This document shows, in pieces, positions 47,007 through 58,538 of a DNA stretch of 64,000 nt. A program made the translations under genes and the position numbers. The stretch's first letter is position 1; every line of letters starts with the position of its first letter. Origin of the DNA: Artemisia argyi (lineage: Eukaryota > Streptophyta > Magnoliopsida > Asterales > Asteraceae); NCBI GenBank assembly GCA_030686995.1, contig CM060692.1, positions 127,735,796-127,799,795 of the forward strand, written 5' to 3'. The notes under the pieces are model-generated. The model was not told the origin of the DNA. It did no database searches and saw only the letters and a program-made list of their open reading frames with translations.

Positions 47007-48417
47007 TGATGAGGCGAAAAATGAACCACTTTTAGGGGGTCATTTAAGCCCGAAATTGAATTTATTTGATCAAATATTGCCCTAAATCGTTCCTTTTGTG
47101 ATTTTAGGTACTTTGGGAGAGAAATCTGGAAAAGGAAGCAATTCGGACGTTTTTGGAGCATAAAAGTGAAGAAAACGCCAAAGTCTTAATTTTCCTTGCT
47201 GGGAACAGTAGGTGACGGCGTCAAGAACAACATCCTGACGGCGTCAGGAGTAAATTGCATGACGGTCCAGTACAAACGTGAAGGCGTCACAAGTAGAGCG
47301 TCAAGAGTAAAAGACGTGACGGCCTGGAAGACCATAACACATGACGGCGTCAGATGAAGATTAAGGCAGTCCGAGAAGTATTTTGGCGGCGAGATGACGG
47401 CGTCACCTATTTGGTCTTGACGCCGTCAGCCTCAGTTTTCTTTATATAGTTTTCTAATTTTCATTCATTAAAAAGAGAAGTTTTGGAGAAACCCTAAGGC
47501 CGAACCTATTACGAATTTTACAGGTTTTTAAAGGGCTTTCAGCCCTTGAACCCTTTCATGTGTAATTGAGATAAGTATTCTTTTAATTCAATCAATATGT
47601 CTATGTGTTGGTTGTCTATGTCTTGTTCTTGTCTTGATTCCATCATGCTAGGCTAGATCTATCTTGTGTTTGCTTAGATCTAATGAAACCTAGATGTTGA
47701 TTATGTGTTGATTACTTGTTTATGGTTGTATTGGATGAATGATTTCGATGTTAGGCTTAAGAAAACTGACAGATCTCCAAATGGTAACATGCTTGAATGT
47801 CTTAGGAAACATGAACTGACGAGCACTAGGTTTTATTGGTTGTATTTAATGCATGAGTAAATTCTAATGATCCCATGTTAGGAGCTTCTTAGCCGGCTCG
47901 ACATAGGAGTGAAGTAGGCACTCATAGGATTGGGGAATTAAGTGCGCCACCCCATGAATGGTATTAAGGAATACAATCCGTCATCCACGCAACTATAACA
48001 AGTAATTAACGTGTAAAAGATATCTAGGGAGTAGTGAAATCTAAGTAAACACAATTTCTCCACTTATTGCTCACAACCTTAGTTTAATTTAGTTTATTTT
48101 CATTTCTAGTATTTTATTTTGATTGCATCTTTAGTATTGGGTTAGTTGACTAGCAACTAATTCCGCCCAAATCCTTAAAACCCGAGATTTTTACTTGCTT
48201 TCTAAAAAATATAAAAAATACAAAAATAATCATCCCTCATCTCTAGAACTAGTATTTAGGTTTTCTAATCCTAGCGACACTATTCCTAGCTGAACGATCA
48301 ATCCCCTGGTACTTGTCACTATACTATACTACAACGATCAGGTACACTGCCTGGTGGGGGTTGTAAGCTTCTCAAGATCCCTTGAGAGGTAAAGCCTGGT
48401 GCGCTTCCCACGTATCA
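47007..48417 (+). repeat. 3' LTR of Athila-like element 2
   Basis: 1411 bp, the same length as its partner. The terminal CACGCATCA is CACGTATCA here. Followed by the duplication GTAGG. Confidence 0.92.
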
Positions 48418-49172
48418 GTAGGTTTGGATTGATACCGAGCACACATGCAAACTGCAAAAAGAAGATCCGGTCGGCTAGCAGTAAGATACATTAAGGAACC
48501 AATCATGCTTCGATACTTGGTTTGTTCAACAGGGATTCCGATATCATCTTCATCAAGTTTTGATCTTTCCATCATAGGAGTATCAACCGCATCACATGAA
48601 TCAAATCCAAATTTCTTCAAGATTTCATTAGCATACTTGGATTGATTGATGAAGATCCCATTGGGATTCTGAGATATCTACAAGCCTAGAAAGAAGGACA
48701 TTTGACCCATCATGGACATCTGGAATTCAGAACTCATCTCCTGGGAGAATCGATCACACTCTTTGGGATCAGAGGAGGCAAATATTATATCATCAACGTA
48801 TATTTACACATGAAGAAAGGTTTTGCCCGTCTTTCTGGTAAAGAGTGTAGGATCAACAACACCTTTGGAGAACTTGTTGGCAAGAAGGAATTTTGATAAA
48901 GTGTCATACCACGCCCTGGGAGCTTGTTTAAGACCATAAAGGGCCTTCTTCAAGCGATACACATGGTTAGGGCGTTCAGGATCCACAAATCCTTCAGGTT
49001 GACTTACATACACTACTTCTTTAAGATCGCCATTTAAAAACGCGGTCTTGACATCCATCTGATACACCACCATATTTTGACTAGCGGCATTTGCTAGAAA
49101 TATTCTTATGGCTTCAATTCTAGCAACTGGTGCGAAGGATTCTTCGAAGTCAATACCTTCTTCTTGACGATA
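48418..49172 (-). pseudogene. Copia reverse transcriptase (right part)
   Basis: On the minus strand the RT runs from just after TGA 49173-49175 (where Gly is expected, LVAK-stop-YRQEEG) through [60 protein letters not shown] and the catalytic IYVDDIIFASS. Stops are TAA at 48804-48806 (HV-stop-IYVDD, CAA to TAA) and TAG at 48678-48680 (FFLGL-stop-ISQ, CAG to TAG). It is cut at 48418 by Athila-like element 2 and continues at 42043. Confidence 0.87.
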
Positions 49173-51293
49173 TCATTTTGCCACAAGTCTTGCCTTGTTC
49201 TTTAATACATCTCCATGCTCATCAAGATTCACTTTAAATATCCATTTGAGAGCAATTATCATAGCAAACTCAGGAGGTGGCACTAATTCCCACACGTCAA
49301 GTCGATCAAACTCATGGATTTCATCCACCATAGCAGTGAACCATGAATGTTTAGACATTGCATCCTTGAAATCTTTAGGCTCAACTTTAGAAAGGACAGA
49401 ATTGAAGAAATACCACAAAGCGTCGGTAGCAAGTTGCTTACGGGTTGACACCGGACGTGAGGGGTTTCCAATAATGTTGTCAATTGGGTGGTCGTTTGTC
49501 CATTTCCTAAGGTGTTCATGAGGTTGAGAGTAGGGAACTGAGGTAGCCGTGTTTGATTCATCTGAGGATGTAGCATCATTTGATGGTTCAGGTGCAAAGA
49601 TGTTAACAAACGGCTCATTATCGGGTGGAGCGAAGGGATTCTCACCAAAAGAGTTATTTACAGCTGCAACTCGTTGTACAGATGAGGATTGACCATTAGA
49701 TGTGGTGATTGAATGACTGATGGTGGGAGCTTCAGGGTCCCATGATAACGAGGTGGATGGACCAGAATTATCAATTGGGACATTTGCTACCACAGCTGGT
49801 TGTGGAATGACAGTGACTTCTGGAGCGTCCACATTTTGAGGTTCAAAGTATTCATCAAACATGGGGTCAAATAGCTTTTTCCAATCATCACTTGTAGGAG
49901 GTACGAAGGGAGTAGCAGGGGTGGAATTCTGTACAAGCCTGGAGCTTATAGGTCCAGGAGATAAGAGGTTAGGTACGGGTCCAGAACTTGATTGTCCAGG
50001 AACCAGTTGCTCTGTCAGCTCATCGAACGTGACGTGGATTGTTTCCATTATGTCTCTCGTACGTTTGTTGTAGATTCGGTATCCCTTTCGTTTTGGAGCA
50101 TAGCAAACAAAGAAACCAATGTCAGCCTTGGCCTTGAGTTTCCCCAGGTCTTCACTGTCATTTGTTGGATAGCACAATGCACCAAATACACGAAGAAACG
50201 AAAGATCCGGTTTTCTACCATGGACCAGTTCATATGGAGTCTTGCAGTGGAGAGGATGTATCAAGGATCTATTTTGTGTATAACATGCTGTCGCAATTGC
50301 CTCAGCCCAAAGAAACATAGGGGCTTTGGAGAAGATGGGCATAGTTCTTGCAGCTTCAACTAATGTGCGGTTGCGTCTTTCAACAACTCCATTTTGTTGA
50401 GGAGTTCGTGGAATGCTTTTTTGATGACTAATTCCGACACCTTCATAAAATTGAGTAAGTTGTTTATTCACAAACTCCGTTCCATTATCAGTTCGAATGA
50501 ATCTAACTGTTTTGTTGAGACGAACTTGCAACATTTTAATGAGTTTAATGATGGTTTCCGGAGTCTCGTCTTTTGATCGTAGAAACTTTACCCACGTGAA
50601 TCGAGAGAAATCATCAACAATAACCAACACATATTTCTTTCCATTGATACTTTGAATCCTCATTGGTCCACAGAGATCCATGTGGAGGGTGTGTAGGACT
50701 TCCATGATGGAGTTGACTGTCTTGGGTTTATGTGTGTGCTTTTTGCTTTTGCCCAATTGACATGCGGAACACAAGTGGTCTTTTTCATACTTCAGTCGGG
50801 GCAAGCCTCGAACAAGATCTTTACGTGTGAGTTCATTGATGGTACCGAAGTTCAAGTGGTTTAAACGACGATGCCACAACCATGATTTGTTCTTGGAAGC
50901 TTTAGAAAGCAAGCAGATTGGTGAGGACCGTAACATGTCTTCGATAGAGATGGTATAAAGATTAGTGCCCCGACTCCCCTTGAGTAGATCAACCCCATCT
51001 AATTCTCTAACAAAACAGGTGTGTTTTCTGAAAGCAACTTCAAGATCAGAGTCACAGAATTGACCAACGGAAAATAGATTGTGCCCAAGTCCTTCCACGT
51101 AGTAAACTCTGGATATCACACTGTCTCCAAAGACGTAATCCCCATAACCCATTATAGATCCAAAATGATCATTTCCAAATCTAACCGTACCAATAAACTT
51201 TTCCACGAAATTCTTGAGCCGCGAGCGATCTCCAGTCATATGTTTTGAGCAGCCTGAGTCCAAATACCAAAGGACGATTTGTACGACCTGCAT
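49173..51293 (-). pseudogene. Copia protease, GAG-pre-integrase and integrase
   Basis: A 706-codon frame. The protease remnant has the active site LWYLDSGCSKHMTGDRSRLK (residues about 8-27). The GAG-pre-integrase domain (WLWHRRLNHLNFGTINELTR, CSACQLGKSKK) is near 140-190. The integrase core has DDE residues in LHMDLCGPMRIQS, VRFIRTDNGTEFVNK and TPQQNGVVERRNRTL, then a long Ser/Pro-rich linker, and the start of RT (ALKWIFKVNLDEHGDV) before TGA 49173-49175. The protein part itself is undamaged. Confidence 0.88.
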
Positions 51294-51355
51294 TTGAAAC
51301 CAGACAATCGTGGATAACTAAAAAAGCTGGAGCCCCACAAACAGTTGGGGTCCGT

Positions 51356-53966
51356 TTAGTTAGCACACACAAATATTGGATTATCATATGTCACAAATAT
51401 CTCACTGGAACTTTCACATTTTGATGCACTAGAATTGGGAGTGGTACTAAGTTCTTCTATTGGGAACAGTCTACCAGTAGGTCTCCACTTCTTAATAGGC
51501 ACAACTTTGGAATTAGTGATCCTAGTCATTGGGCACTTTTTCCTTAGAGTGAATTTCCTTCCAGTAGGTCTCCATTGATAACCAACATTAGTGAACACTT
51601 TTCCTGTTTTGCTCCATACTTGTTTTACCGGTTTAACACACGAGACATTCACAACTGGAGATTTCATAGTGGATTTAATAAAGGACACAATGCAAGCATC
51701 ATGATTACCATAAAATAAGCATTTGTTACAAGTCTTACAAATAGCACCAGAATTCGAATTAATTACATCATTATTAACATAAATGTTTGAATCAACTCGA
51801 TTCCTTTCATTAAGCATAACTTTATTGTTCCTAGATGATTCTTCTACTTCCTTCATAAGTGTACTCTTAGCCGGCAAGGTCCTATCATTCTTTGTATTGC
51901 ACCTAGGCTGTGACTTGCTAGCATTAGATACACCTTTTACTCCTGTAGAAGCAATGACGGGAACATTAGTATGATTAGTTGCTACTTGTTTACCGGTGAT
52001 CATGATGGTGGATTGTGACATGGTTTGGGGATGATCTAATGTAACATATTTGTTGCCACTTTTAGAGTGATGCAAATGACCTTTCCGACTTGTTATCATT
52101 CTTGGGGCATGATCCTATGGCATATTCTAATAGTTCCTGGGCTCTATTAGTGAGGAAGCAAGCACCAATAACAACATCATCATTAGGTTTAGATATTCTC
52201 TCATCTTCATTGGTTTCTCTAAGCATGGCCAGACAGTCCTTAAGATTCTTAAGGTAGTTGTTGTGAACTAACTTATTGTTCCTAAGGAGAAGAGAGACAT
52301 TGACAGCATCACACGGATATTTCTTACAAGCATGTACATTGGAAATTGCATGATCACATGAAACGACGGGCATTTTACCCTTCACCATAGTTTTTAGATT
52401 CTCAATTTCATTTAACAAAGAAGTGACTCTTTCATTGTTTTGGTCACGTGTTATTTTAATAGACTCAAACAATTCTTTGTAACGTTGTTTAGCGTTTGAC
52501 ATTTCAGCACGAAGCCACTCATTTTCATGTTGTAATTCATTGATCATGCCCTGTTTCTGAAAGTTTTGAGAATCAATCGACTTCTGGTAATTGGTATTGG
52601 TCACATCGGTTTTGTTCAATTTTAATTGTGCAATTTGGGCCCTCAACTTCCGAATCGTGTTTGAGTGAGCTTGAATTACATCATCCTTTTTGGCTAATTT
52701 AAAACATGTATCAAATTCAAGAGCATCCGAAGATGTCTTGGCATTTGATACTTTTACGTTTTCTTTCAGATGTTGGTATTTTAGTTGCAAGTTAAAATTA
52801 TCAACTTCAAGTTTTGAAAAACTCCTGACCATGTTGTCATGGTCGTCGTTTTGAATTTTGTAGTTTAGTTGGTAATTCTCCCCCTCAAGCTCAATCACAC
52901 GATTCTGAAATACATTTAAAGTAACGGACATTTCATGAAATTGCTTAGTAGATAGGGCAGAGCCAGTAACAGTGTAAAATACATCTTGTGCAATGCAATT
53001 AGCAATCAAGTCCTCATTCATGATGAGGATGTTTTTTCTGTCAATTTCACTGTATTTGAGATCGATTGCCAATTGGTTACCCTCATTTTCTACTTCTTTA
53101 AAAACCTTTTTCATTTGATTCACATCATTATTGATGGTAGTTTTAAGGCCTTCAAAGTGTTCTTTAAGAAGATCGAAAAATGGCATAACTTCAGTAAGGT
53201 AACACTGCTTAGTTTGCTCAAAACCCCTTTCCCCTTCTGTAATCCCTGTTGGTGTAATTCTAGTTTTGCATGTATTTTCAAAATCCTTAAACAATTGGCC
53301 TAGAACATATAACGCAATTAGGGTATTACACTGTGTGGGTAGGGTATATGGCACAAGATGTTGGGTGTGTGCAAGGGATAAATGGTTGGGTCTGCAATCC
53401 TAAAGATGGTACGTGTATTACCAATGATTCTTTCAGCTTTCATTTTTTCCACGTCAATATTCCAGAACACTTTTTCAGGAAGGATTTTCTTTTGAGGGAC
53501 AAAAATAGCTGAGTGATTGTCATTTGTATAATCATGGTGAAACACAATATTTTTAGCAACACATAGTGGATCCTTAAGACGCTCAGCAAGTTTTTCCCTA
53601 GTTCTATCCTCAGCCTAATCAATCTCATCATATGATTTCACATCAGGAGGGGCATGGTTAGGGTCAAGCATAGTGTGTGCATCATATAGCGCAGGTTGAG
53701 CACCTATACCAATCTTAAGAAATTTAGCTTTAGTCTTAGAGGTATCACGTTCACTAAATTCATCTCTTAGTTTCCTATGTTTTTCCATCAATTGAGCAGA
53801 TTGAATGGTTTGACCTTGCATGTACAACTTATCTTCCAATTTGTTTTTCAACGTTTTGAGTTTTGAAAAATCATTTAGAAGTTTGGTTTCTTTTTCTTGG
53901 TAGTCGAGTTTGATTGAAATCAACCCCTTTTGAATTTCCTGTCTTTGTTAGACAGTCTGATCCAAT
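51356..53966 (-). pseudogene. Copia long coiled-coil spacer region of the polyprotein
   Basis: Frames at 53615-53923, 53318-53545, 52062-53354 and 51356-52099 are successive parts of one region, separated by stops and small frameshifts. The largest (430 codons) is rich in Leu/Glu/Lys/Asn heptads (LRAQIAQLKLNKTDV, LLNEIENLKTMVKGK) and is predicted coiled coil. It lies between the Gag zinc knuckle and protease, where many Asteraceae Copia elements carry a long helical segment. Its role is unknown. The frame change at the A9 run (53969-53977) is a typical slippage mutation. Confidence 0.7.
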
Positions 53967-53977
53967 TGTTTTTTTTT

Positions 53978-54999
53978 AAAGAAACCAACTCCTTTTTCAA
54001 TGTTTCTTGTTTGGCATTGTTTTCAGTTATGTAAGTACGCAATTGCCATTCCATTTTCTGCTCACGTTCATTAAGTTCAAATTTAGCACGCTGCTCATAT
54101 AAGGCCACCTGATCCTTAAGGATGTTAATTCTAGTGATCAAGGAGTCATCAGGGTTGTATATAGTGTGCTCATGTAACTCAAGTTCTCTAGCGTCAACCG
54201 AAGGCATGTCACTTGGTACAACTTTCATAACATTGTCATTCACATACCGTGCATATGGGATATTATTGGTATTTCCCATATTAGTGATATATGTGTTGTC
54301 AATGTTCGTGGGTTGTACCGAGTCACATGCCCCCTGTGGATTGATAGAGCAATTCAGATTAGAATTTAGTGGCTTTGGTACCTCAGAGATAGCAGAAGTG
54401 ATGGAGGAGCCACACAGCTGTGGAGATGATGCAGTGGCAGACAGATTAGCCATGAAGATAGTTTGAGCTATGGGTTCTTCATCAACATCCGAATCAAACG
54501 CATCACAGTCTTCAACTTGGAAGATGTTCGGATCATTGAGTGCCATGTCCAGAACAGGTTGATCATCCACATCAGCATCAAACGTATTCTTGTCATCACC
54601 AGCTAGAAAGAGCAAAGCTTCTTCATCCAGAGCAGTACCATTCTCTTGCGCCTGCATTAGCAACATCTTGTCCTTGAAGTACTCTGAGTTTTGAGGACAC
54701 TTTGTAAGAGTGCAATTCCTAGCAATATGGCCCAGCCCTCCACAGTTATAGCACTTAGGCTGCCTAGCCTGCACTTGAAGCGCATTCCCGACTCTATACT
54801 GCCCATTATCTCTACCAGCATTTCTTGGATTGACATTTTGTCTTCCTTGCAGATTCTTCACCACCACTCTTCCATCTTCAATGACTGCCTGATTACGTGA
54901 GTTAGACGAAGTCCTGAGTTGGTTGTTAGTTGGTGGAAGTACAGCTCTGAACTGTTGGACTAATAAGGATACTTGGTTGGAGAGGTTATCAATCATCAT
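53978..54999 (-). pseudogene. Copia Gag C-terminal part with zinc knuckle
   Basis: It contains the nucleic-acid-binding zinc knuckle CYNCGGLGHIARNC, preceded by a basic Asn/Arg-rich stretch (GRDNGQYRVGNALQVQARQP) and followed by an acidic segment. It follows in frame from the Gag N-terminal part after stops at 55306-55308 and 55129-55131. The frame is lost at the homopolymer near 53970. Confidence 0.82.
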
Positions 55000-55902
55000 G
55001 TCGGTATGAGAATATCCAGAGTCAGGATGGGTGTTTAAGGCAGTTGGTGAGGGAGTTGATGATTGTCCATTAGTAGAGGTAGACCTGGATGAAGATAGTT
55101 GAGATTGATCATTTGAAGACTGAGTAAGTTATTGAACATTGGACACAAAGGCAAGGGACTCATTAGTTGTTGTTGGACCGAGCTTTTCTCGCATTACCCG
55201 ATCATAAACTGCATGTTTCTCATGTTGTTGGAGATATGCATAAAGTTGTTCATGATTAGTATGCCTGAGACCTTTGTTGAGCTTGACAGCTGTAACAAAC
55301 ATATCCTATTCAGGTGCCATGTTATTCACGAATTTTGAATTGAGCTGAATGTTAGGCATTGTCATCTTGATGGCTCTCATGTCATTGACAAGCTTGTGAA
55401 ATCTGACGTAGTAGTCAGTGATGCTTTCACCTGGGTTCAGTTTGAAGTGCTCGAATTCATCATATAACTGAGACTCCCTATCTTCTTTGGTTAACTCAGA
55501 TCCTGCAAGAAGCATCTTCACATTATCCCAAACTGCTTTCGCATCGGTGTTAAAGTTGATGAGTTTGTAGACATCTTTAGGAAGTCCTTGAATGACAATA
55601 TTCGAACCTATGATGTCAGCATCATAGCGTTTCTTTTCTTCATCAGAAAGATCATCGTAGATACGAGGTCTTTCTGGACCAACTGCCGCAGGATTGTCAT
55701 CAGTAGCTGCGATAGTGTCTGTGGTTGTCCCCATGATGAAAGGTCCATTATCAATGGATTTCAGGATGTTCACACCATTTTCCTTACCCAAGCAGTATAG
55801 ACGAATCCTTTGTGCCCATGATTCATAGTCGGTCCTGTCCAGCATAGGAGGACGAGTGTCCGATCCTGCTGCCTGAATGTCATCCGATGCAGTGCTTGCC
55901 AT
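55000..55902 (-). pseudogene. Copia Gag N-terminal part
   Basis: Starts MASTASDDIQ, the most upstream ATG after the leader. Contains Gag motifs (RPPMLDRTDYESWAQRIRLY, GLPKDVYKLINFNTDAKAVW, ESQLYDEFEHFKLNPGESIT, DYYVRFHKLVNDMRAIKM). TAG at 55306-55308 replaces a conserved Trp (MAPE-stop; TGG to TAG) and TAA at 55129-55131 replaces Gln (CAA to TAA). Beyond the first stop the homology continues with LRHTNHEQLYAYLQQHEKHA. Confidence 0.84.
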
Positions 55903-56109
55903 GCTGTGAAGACTGGGTAGTTACACGTATCAAGCTGTTAAACACACGTGAGATTCGTGTTTTGTTGCAACAAGTCGAATTACAATCACTTCTCAGAAAA
56001 CAAGTCAAATCGTAAGATTAAACTCACAACGTCAAGTTATTATTGAAATAACAAGTCAAGTTGTAGGAATAGTCTCACAACGTCAAGTTACTGAAGGAGT
56101 AGATGAAAC

Positions 56110-56645
56110 AACTTAAGCCGCTACAGCTCACAAACTTCACAAATGTTAACACGCTAAGATAATCACAACTCGCTGAGGCTTAAACTCGCTACAAGTACCA
56201 AATCGCTGAAAATAACTCAACTCGCCACAAACCTGCACTAACACGCTAGACAAGAATCAACTCGCTGATTATCAACTCGCTATTACCAGAACCTGACAAC
56301 TCGCTACTGTCAACACGCTATCAGACAACACGCTAAGTATTCAACTCGCCAATGGATAAGTCGCTAATCTGACAACACGCTGACTGCTCAACTCGCTATT
56401 CTCAAACCGCTGAAGCTTCAACTCGCTAGATATCAACTCGCTATCTAGCAATACGCTGAATGCTCAACTCGCCAATACCAACTCGCTACCAGGCAAAACG
56501 CTAACTGCTCAACTCGCCAATGCCAACTCGCTACACTATCGTAGCGATTTGTCCGTATGTCCCAAAATAGCAAACCGCCAAATCTCTAAGCACAACTCGC
56601 TACACACAACTGCCAACTCTCTACCAAGATATATCAACTCGCTGG
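56110..56645 (-). repeat. Array of degenerate AACTCGCTA words
   Basis: On the plus strand the words AACTCGCTA, AACTCGCTG, AACTCGCCA, ACACGCTA and close variants occur about 28 times in some 535 bp, at irregular spacing of roughly 8-40 bases. On the transcribed minus strand this is a run of TAGCGAGTT. It is not a simple tandem repeat: only the core word is conserved, not the spacers. Confidence 0.85.
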
Positions 56646-56880
56646 TAAGAAAAAGTACTCGAAATGCCACCAATGTCCACCCAAGTGATGAAATGACTAA
56701 ACCAAGGTTACAACAAGGTGTCTACACAACTAATAAACAAGAAAGTACAAGAAGAATGTCGAGATAAACACCTAACAAGATCAAACTCGAGTGAAAACCA
56801 CTAGGATAAGTCGAACCATTATAAAACCACCAACCATACTATAAATTCGAGCATACCATGAATCCTAGGATAGAACCATG

Positions 56881-56892
56881 GCTCTGATACCA
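56881..56892 (-). other. tRNA-Met primer-binding site of the Copia element
   Basis: The minus strand reads TGGTATCAGAGC, complementary to the 3' end of plant initiator tRNA-Met, two bases inside the 5' LTR. Confidence 0.9.
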
Positions 56893-56894
56893 AT

Positions 56895-57275
56895 TGTAAT
56901 AAACTCTGATATATGAACATGGATGGTTAAGTGATTTGTGATGATTAAAGATGTAATTTCTAGTGAGATGTTAGAGAGAGAATGAGATGAGAGAAGTGGG
57001 AGCCTTGTATGTGAAAACTTGTGAAAGGTTAGATTGCAAGTGAAGGTCCAACCCTTTCCCATGGGTGGGAAAGGGTATATATAGTTACAATGAAAACGCC
57101 CCTTGAAATGGGCTGTAGAGCGGGCTGACAGTGGGTAAGAGACCCGACCCGACTCCATAAATACTAACTAATACTACTCTACATACTAACTATTATGATA
57201 ATTACTACAAGCTACAATATGCTAAACTATTCTCGGGGTGACCGAGTCTTCATATGAATAATCGTATTCCTAACA
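56895..57275 (-). repeat. Copia 5' LTR (right)
   Basis: 381 bp, the partner of 38172-38551, followed by the duplication CTGCT at 57276-57280. Confidence 0.93.
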
Positions 57276-58185
57276 CTGCTGCATAAGCTCTGGTAGCTTC
57301 TTGCCGACAATTTTGTTGCTGATGATGATTACTACGGTTCTGCTGTTGATCTCTGTTGCGGTTGCTGCTTTGATTGTTGTTGTTGTTGTAGCTCCGGTTA
57401 CCACTATAACTGTTGTTGTAGCTGCGGTTGTTGCTATTGTTATTCCCACGGTTGTCAGCACTTCTCTTATGCTCATTGATCAAGGAGGTAGAACCTCTTT
57501 TGATCACCCGGGTTAACAATCTCTGTGCAAGCCCCATAGCTTCTTCTACTGTCTTTGGATTTGATGAGGTAACATCCCCTTCAATGGATGGTGGCAGTCC
57601 CTCCACATATTTCTCCAATGCTTGTTCAACATCGGGTACTATAGTTGGGCACAGCACGGACAACTCCAGAAACTTTATGTCGTATGTCTTCAGGTCATTG
57701 TACCTTACTACTAGCTGATGAAATTCATCCTCTATCTTTCTGATCTCTGTCCTTGGACAATACTTCTTAAACATTTTATTTTTCAACTCATTCCACGAAA
57801 GTCTGAAAGCTTCATCTGGACCCATAGCATTCGCAGTAGTGTTCCACCACGATAGTGCTTCTCCTTGAAGAGTTCCTGTAGCAAAGGTAACTTTGCTATT
57901 CTCAGAACAACCACTCCTCTTGAAGACTGTCTCAGTATGCTCAAACCAATGGGCCATTTCAGTCACTCCTTCAATTCCTTTGAAGTTTGTTGGCTTGCAT
58001 GTCATGAAGTCCTTGTAAGTACAATTACGTGGAGTAACTGTATTAGCTTCACGATTTGCACCATTGATATTATTCAAACGATCCGCTTCACGAGCTGCAG
58101 ATATTCCCTCAGCAATCATTCTTTGAACCTCAGTGGGGGTCATGATCACTTCCGGGTTGGAGTTTTCACTACTTGCATGCTCCAT
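57276..58185 (-). pseudogene. Chromovirus gag, N-terminal part
   Basis: Starts MEHASSENSN at 58185. An upstream ATG at 58233 exists but adds only a hydrophobic tail of 16 residues. The retrotransposon Gag domain follows (CKPTNFKGIEGVTEMAHWFE, ATGTLQGEALSWWNTTANAM, FKKYCPRTEIRKIEDEFHQL, YVEGLPPSIEGDV), then an Asn/Ser/Arg-rich low-complexity tail. No stop is present until the frame is cut at 57276 by the Copia insertion. The rest of Gag is at 38171 and below, in the same frame after removal of the insertion. Confidence 0.9.
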
Positions 58186-58538
58186 TTTTCTATTAATAAT
58201 ACAAAAAAATACATTTAGAATTTTAAACAACAATTTTGTTTAAAGGTTCTTGTGAAGTAGGGAAATGAATATTTATGAGTCTTAACAATAATTGGGCACC
58301 ATATGTAGTTTTTATTTCGATACAACAGTCATAATCATTCCGATATGTTAGATGCATTTTTAATACACATGAACAACCATAAGCATAAATTAACATTTGT
58401 ATATAGTAATATCAAAACCAACAGCATAACATTAATAACTTAATCAGTTGAGTTGTTATAACAAAACGATACAAGATTATTAATTGCCACATGCGGTAGG
58501 CTTAGATGCCTTATTACTAATACAAATACTAACTGCCT

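Larger units (their letters stand above)
42044..48417 (+). mobile_element. Non-autonomous Athila-like element 2 (single 298-codon ORF)
   Basis: LTRs 42044-43454 and 47007-48417, each 1411 bp, with exact duplication GTAGG (42039-42043 and 48418-48422). The LTR, leader and 3' internal region are homologous to element 1, but the coding part differs: there is no gag, only one protease-like ORF. It lies inside the Copia reverse transcriptase. The LTR pair shows about 24 differences by eye (near 1.7%). Confidence 0.92.
55903..56894 (-). other. Copia leader with degenerate repeat array
   Basis: Non-coding leader between the primer-binding site and gag. The interval 56110-56645 holds the array reported below. 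The remainder (55920-56100) repeats words such as ACAAGTCAA and ACGTCAAGTTA more loosely. Confidence 0.7.
38172..57275 (-). mobile_element. Copia retrotransposon with long Gag, split by Athila-like element 2
   Basis: LTRs 38172-38551 and 56895-57275, TG...CA ends, and exact duplication CTGCT (38167-38171 and 57276-57280). On the minus strand: tRNA-Met primer site, a leader with a repeat array, Gag with zinc knuckle, a long coiled-coil region, protease, integrase, RT, RNase H (Copia order), then a 2.9-kb 3' non-coding region and polypurine tract. Without the nested element it is about 12.7 kb. The long 3' region with several C-tract (polypurine) copies recalls Sireviruses, but the LTRs are short for that group, so the clade is uncertain. 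Confidence 0.92.

Noticed and set aside
56110..56645. AACTCGCTA array as a satellite or CRISPR
   Set aside because: Period is irregular and spacers share nothing; it lies within a retrotransposon leader.
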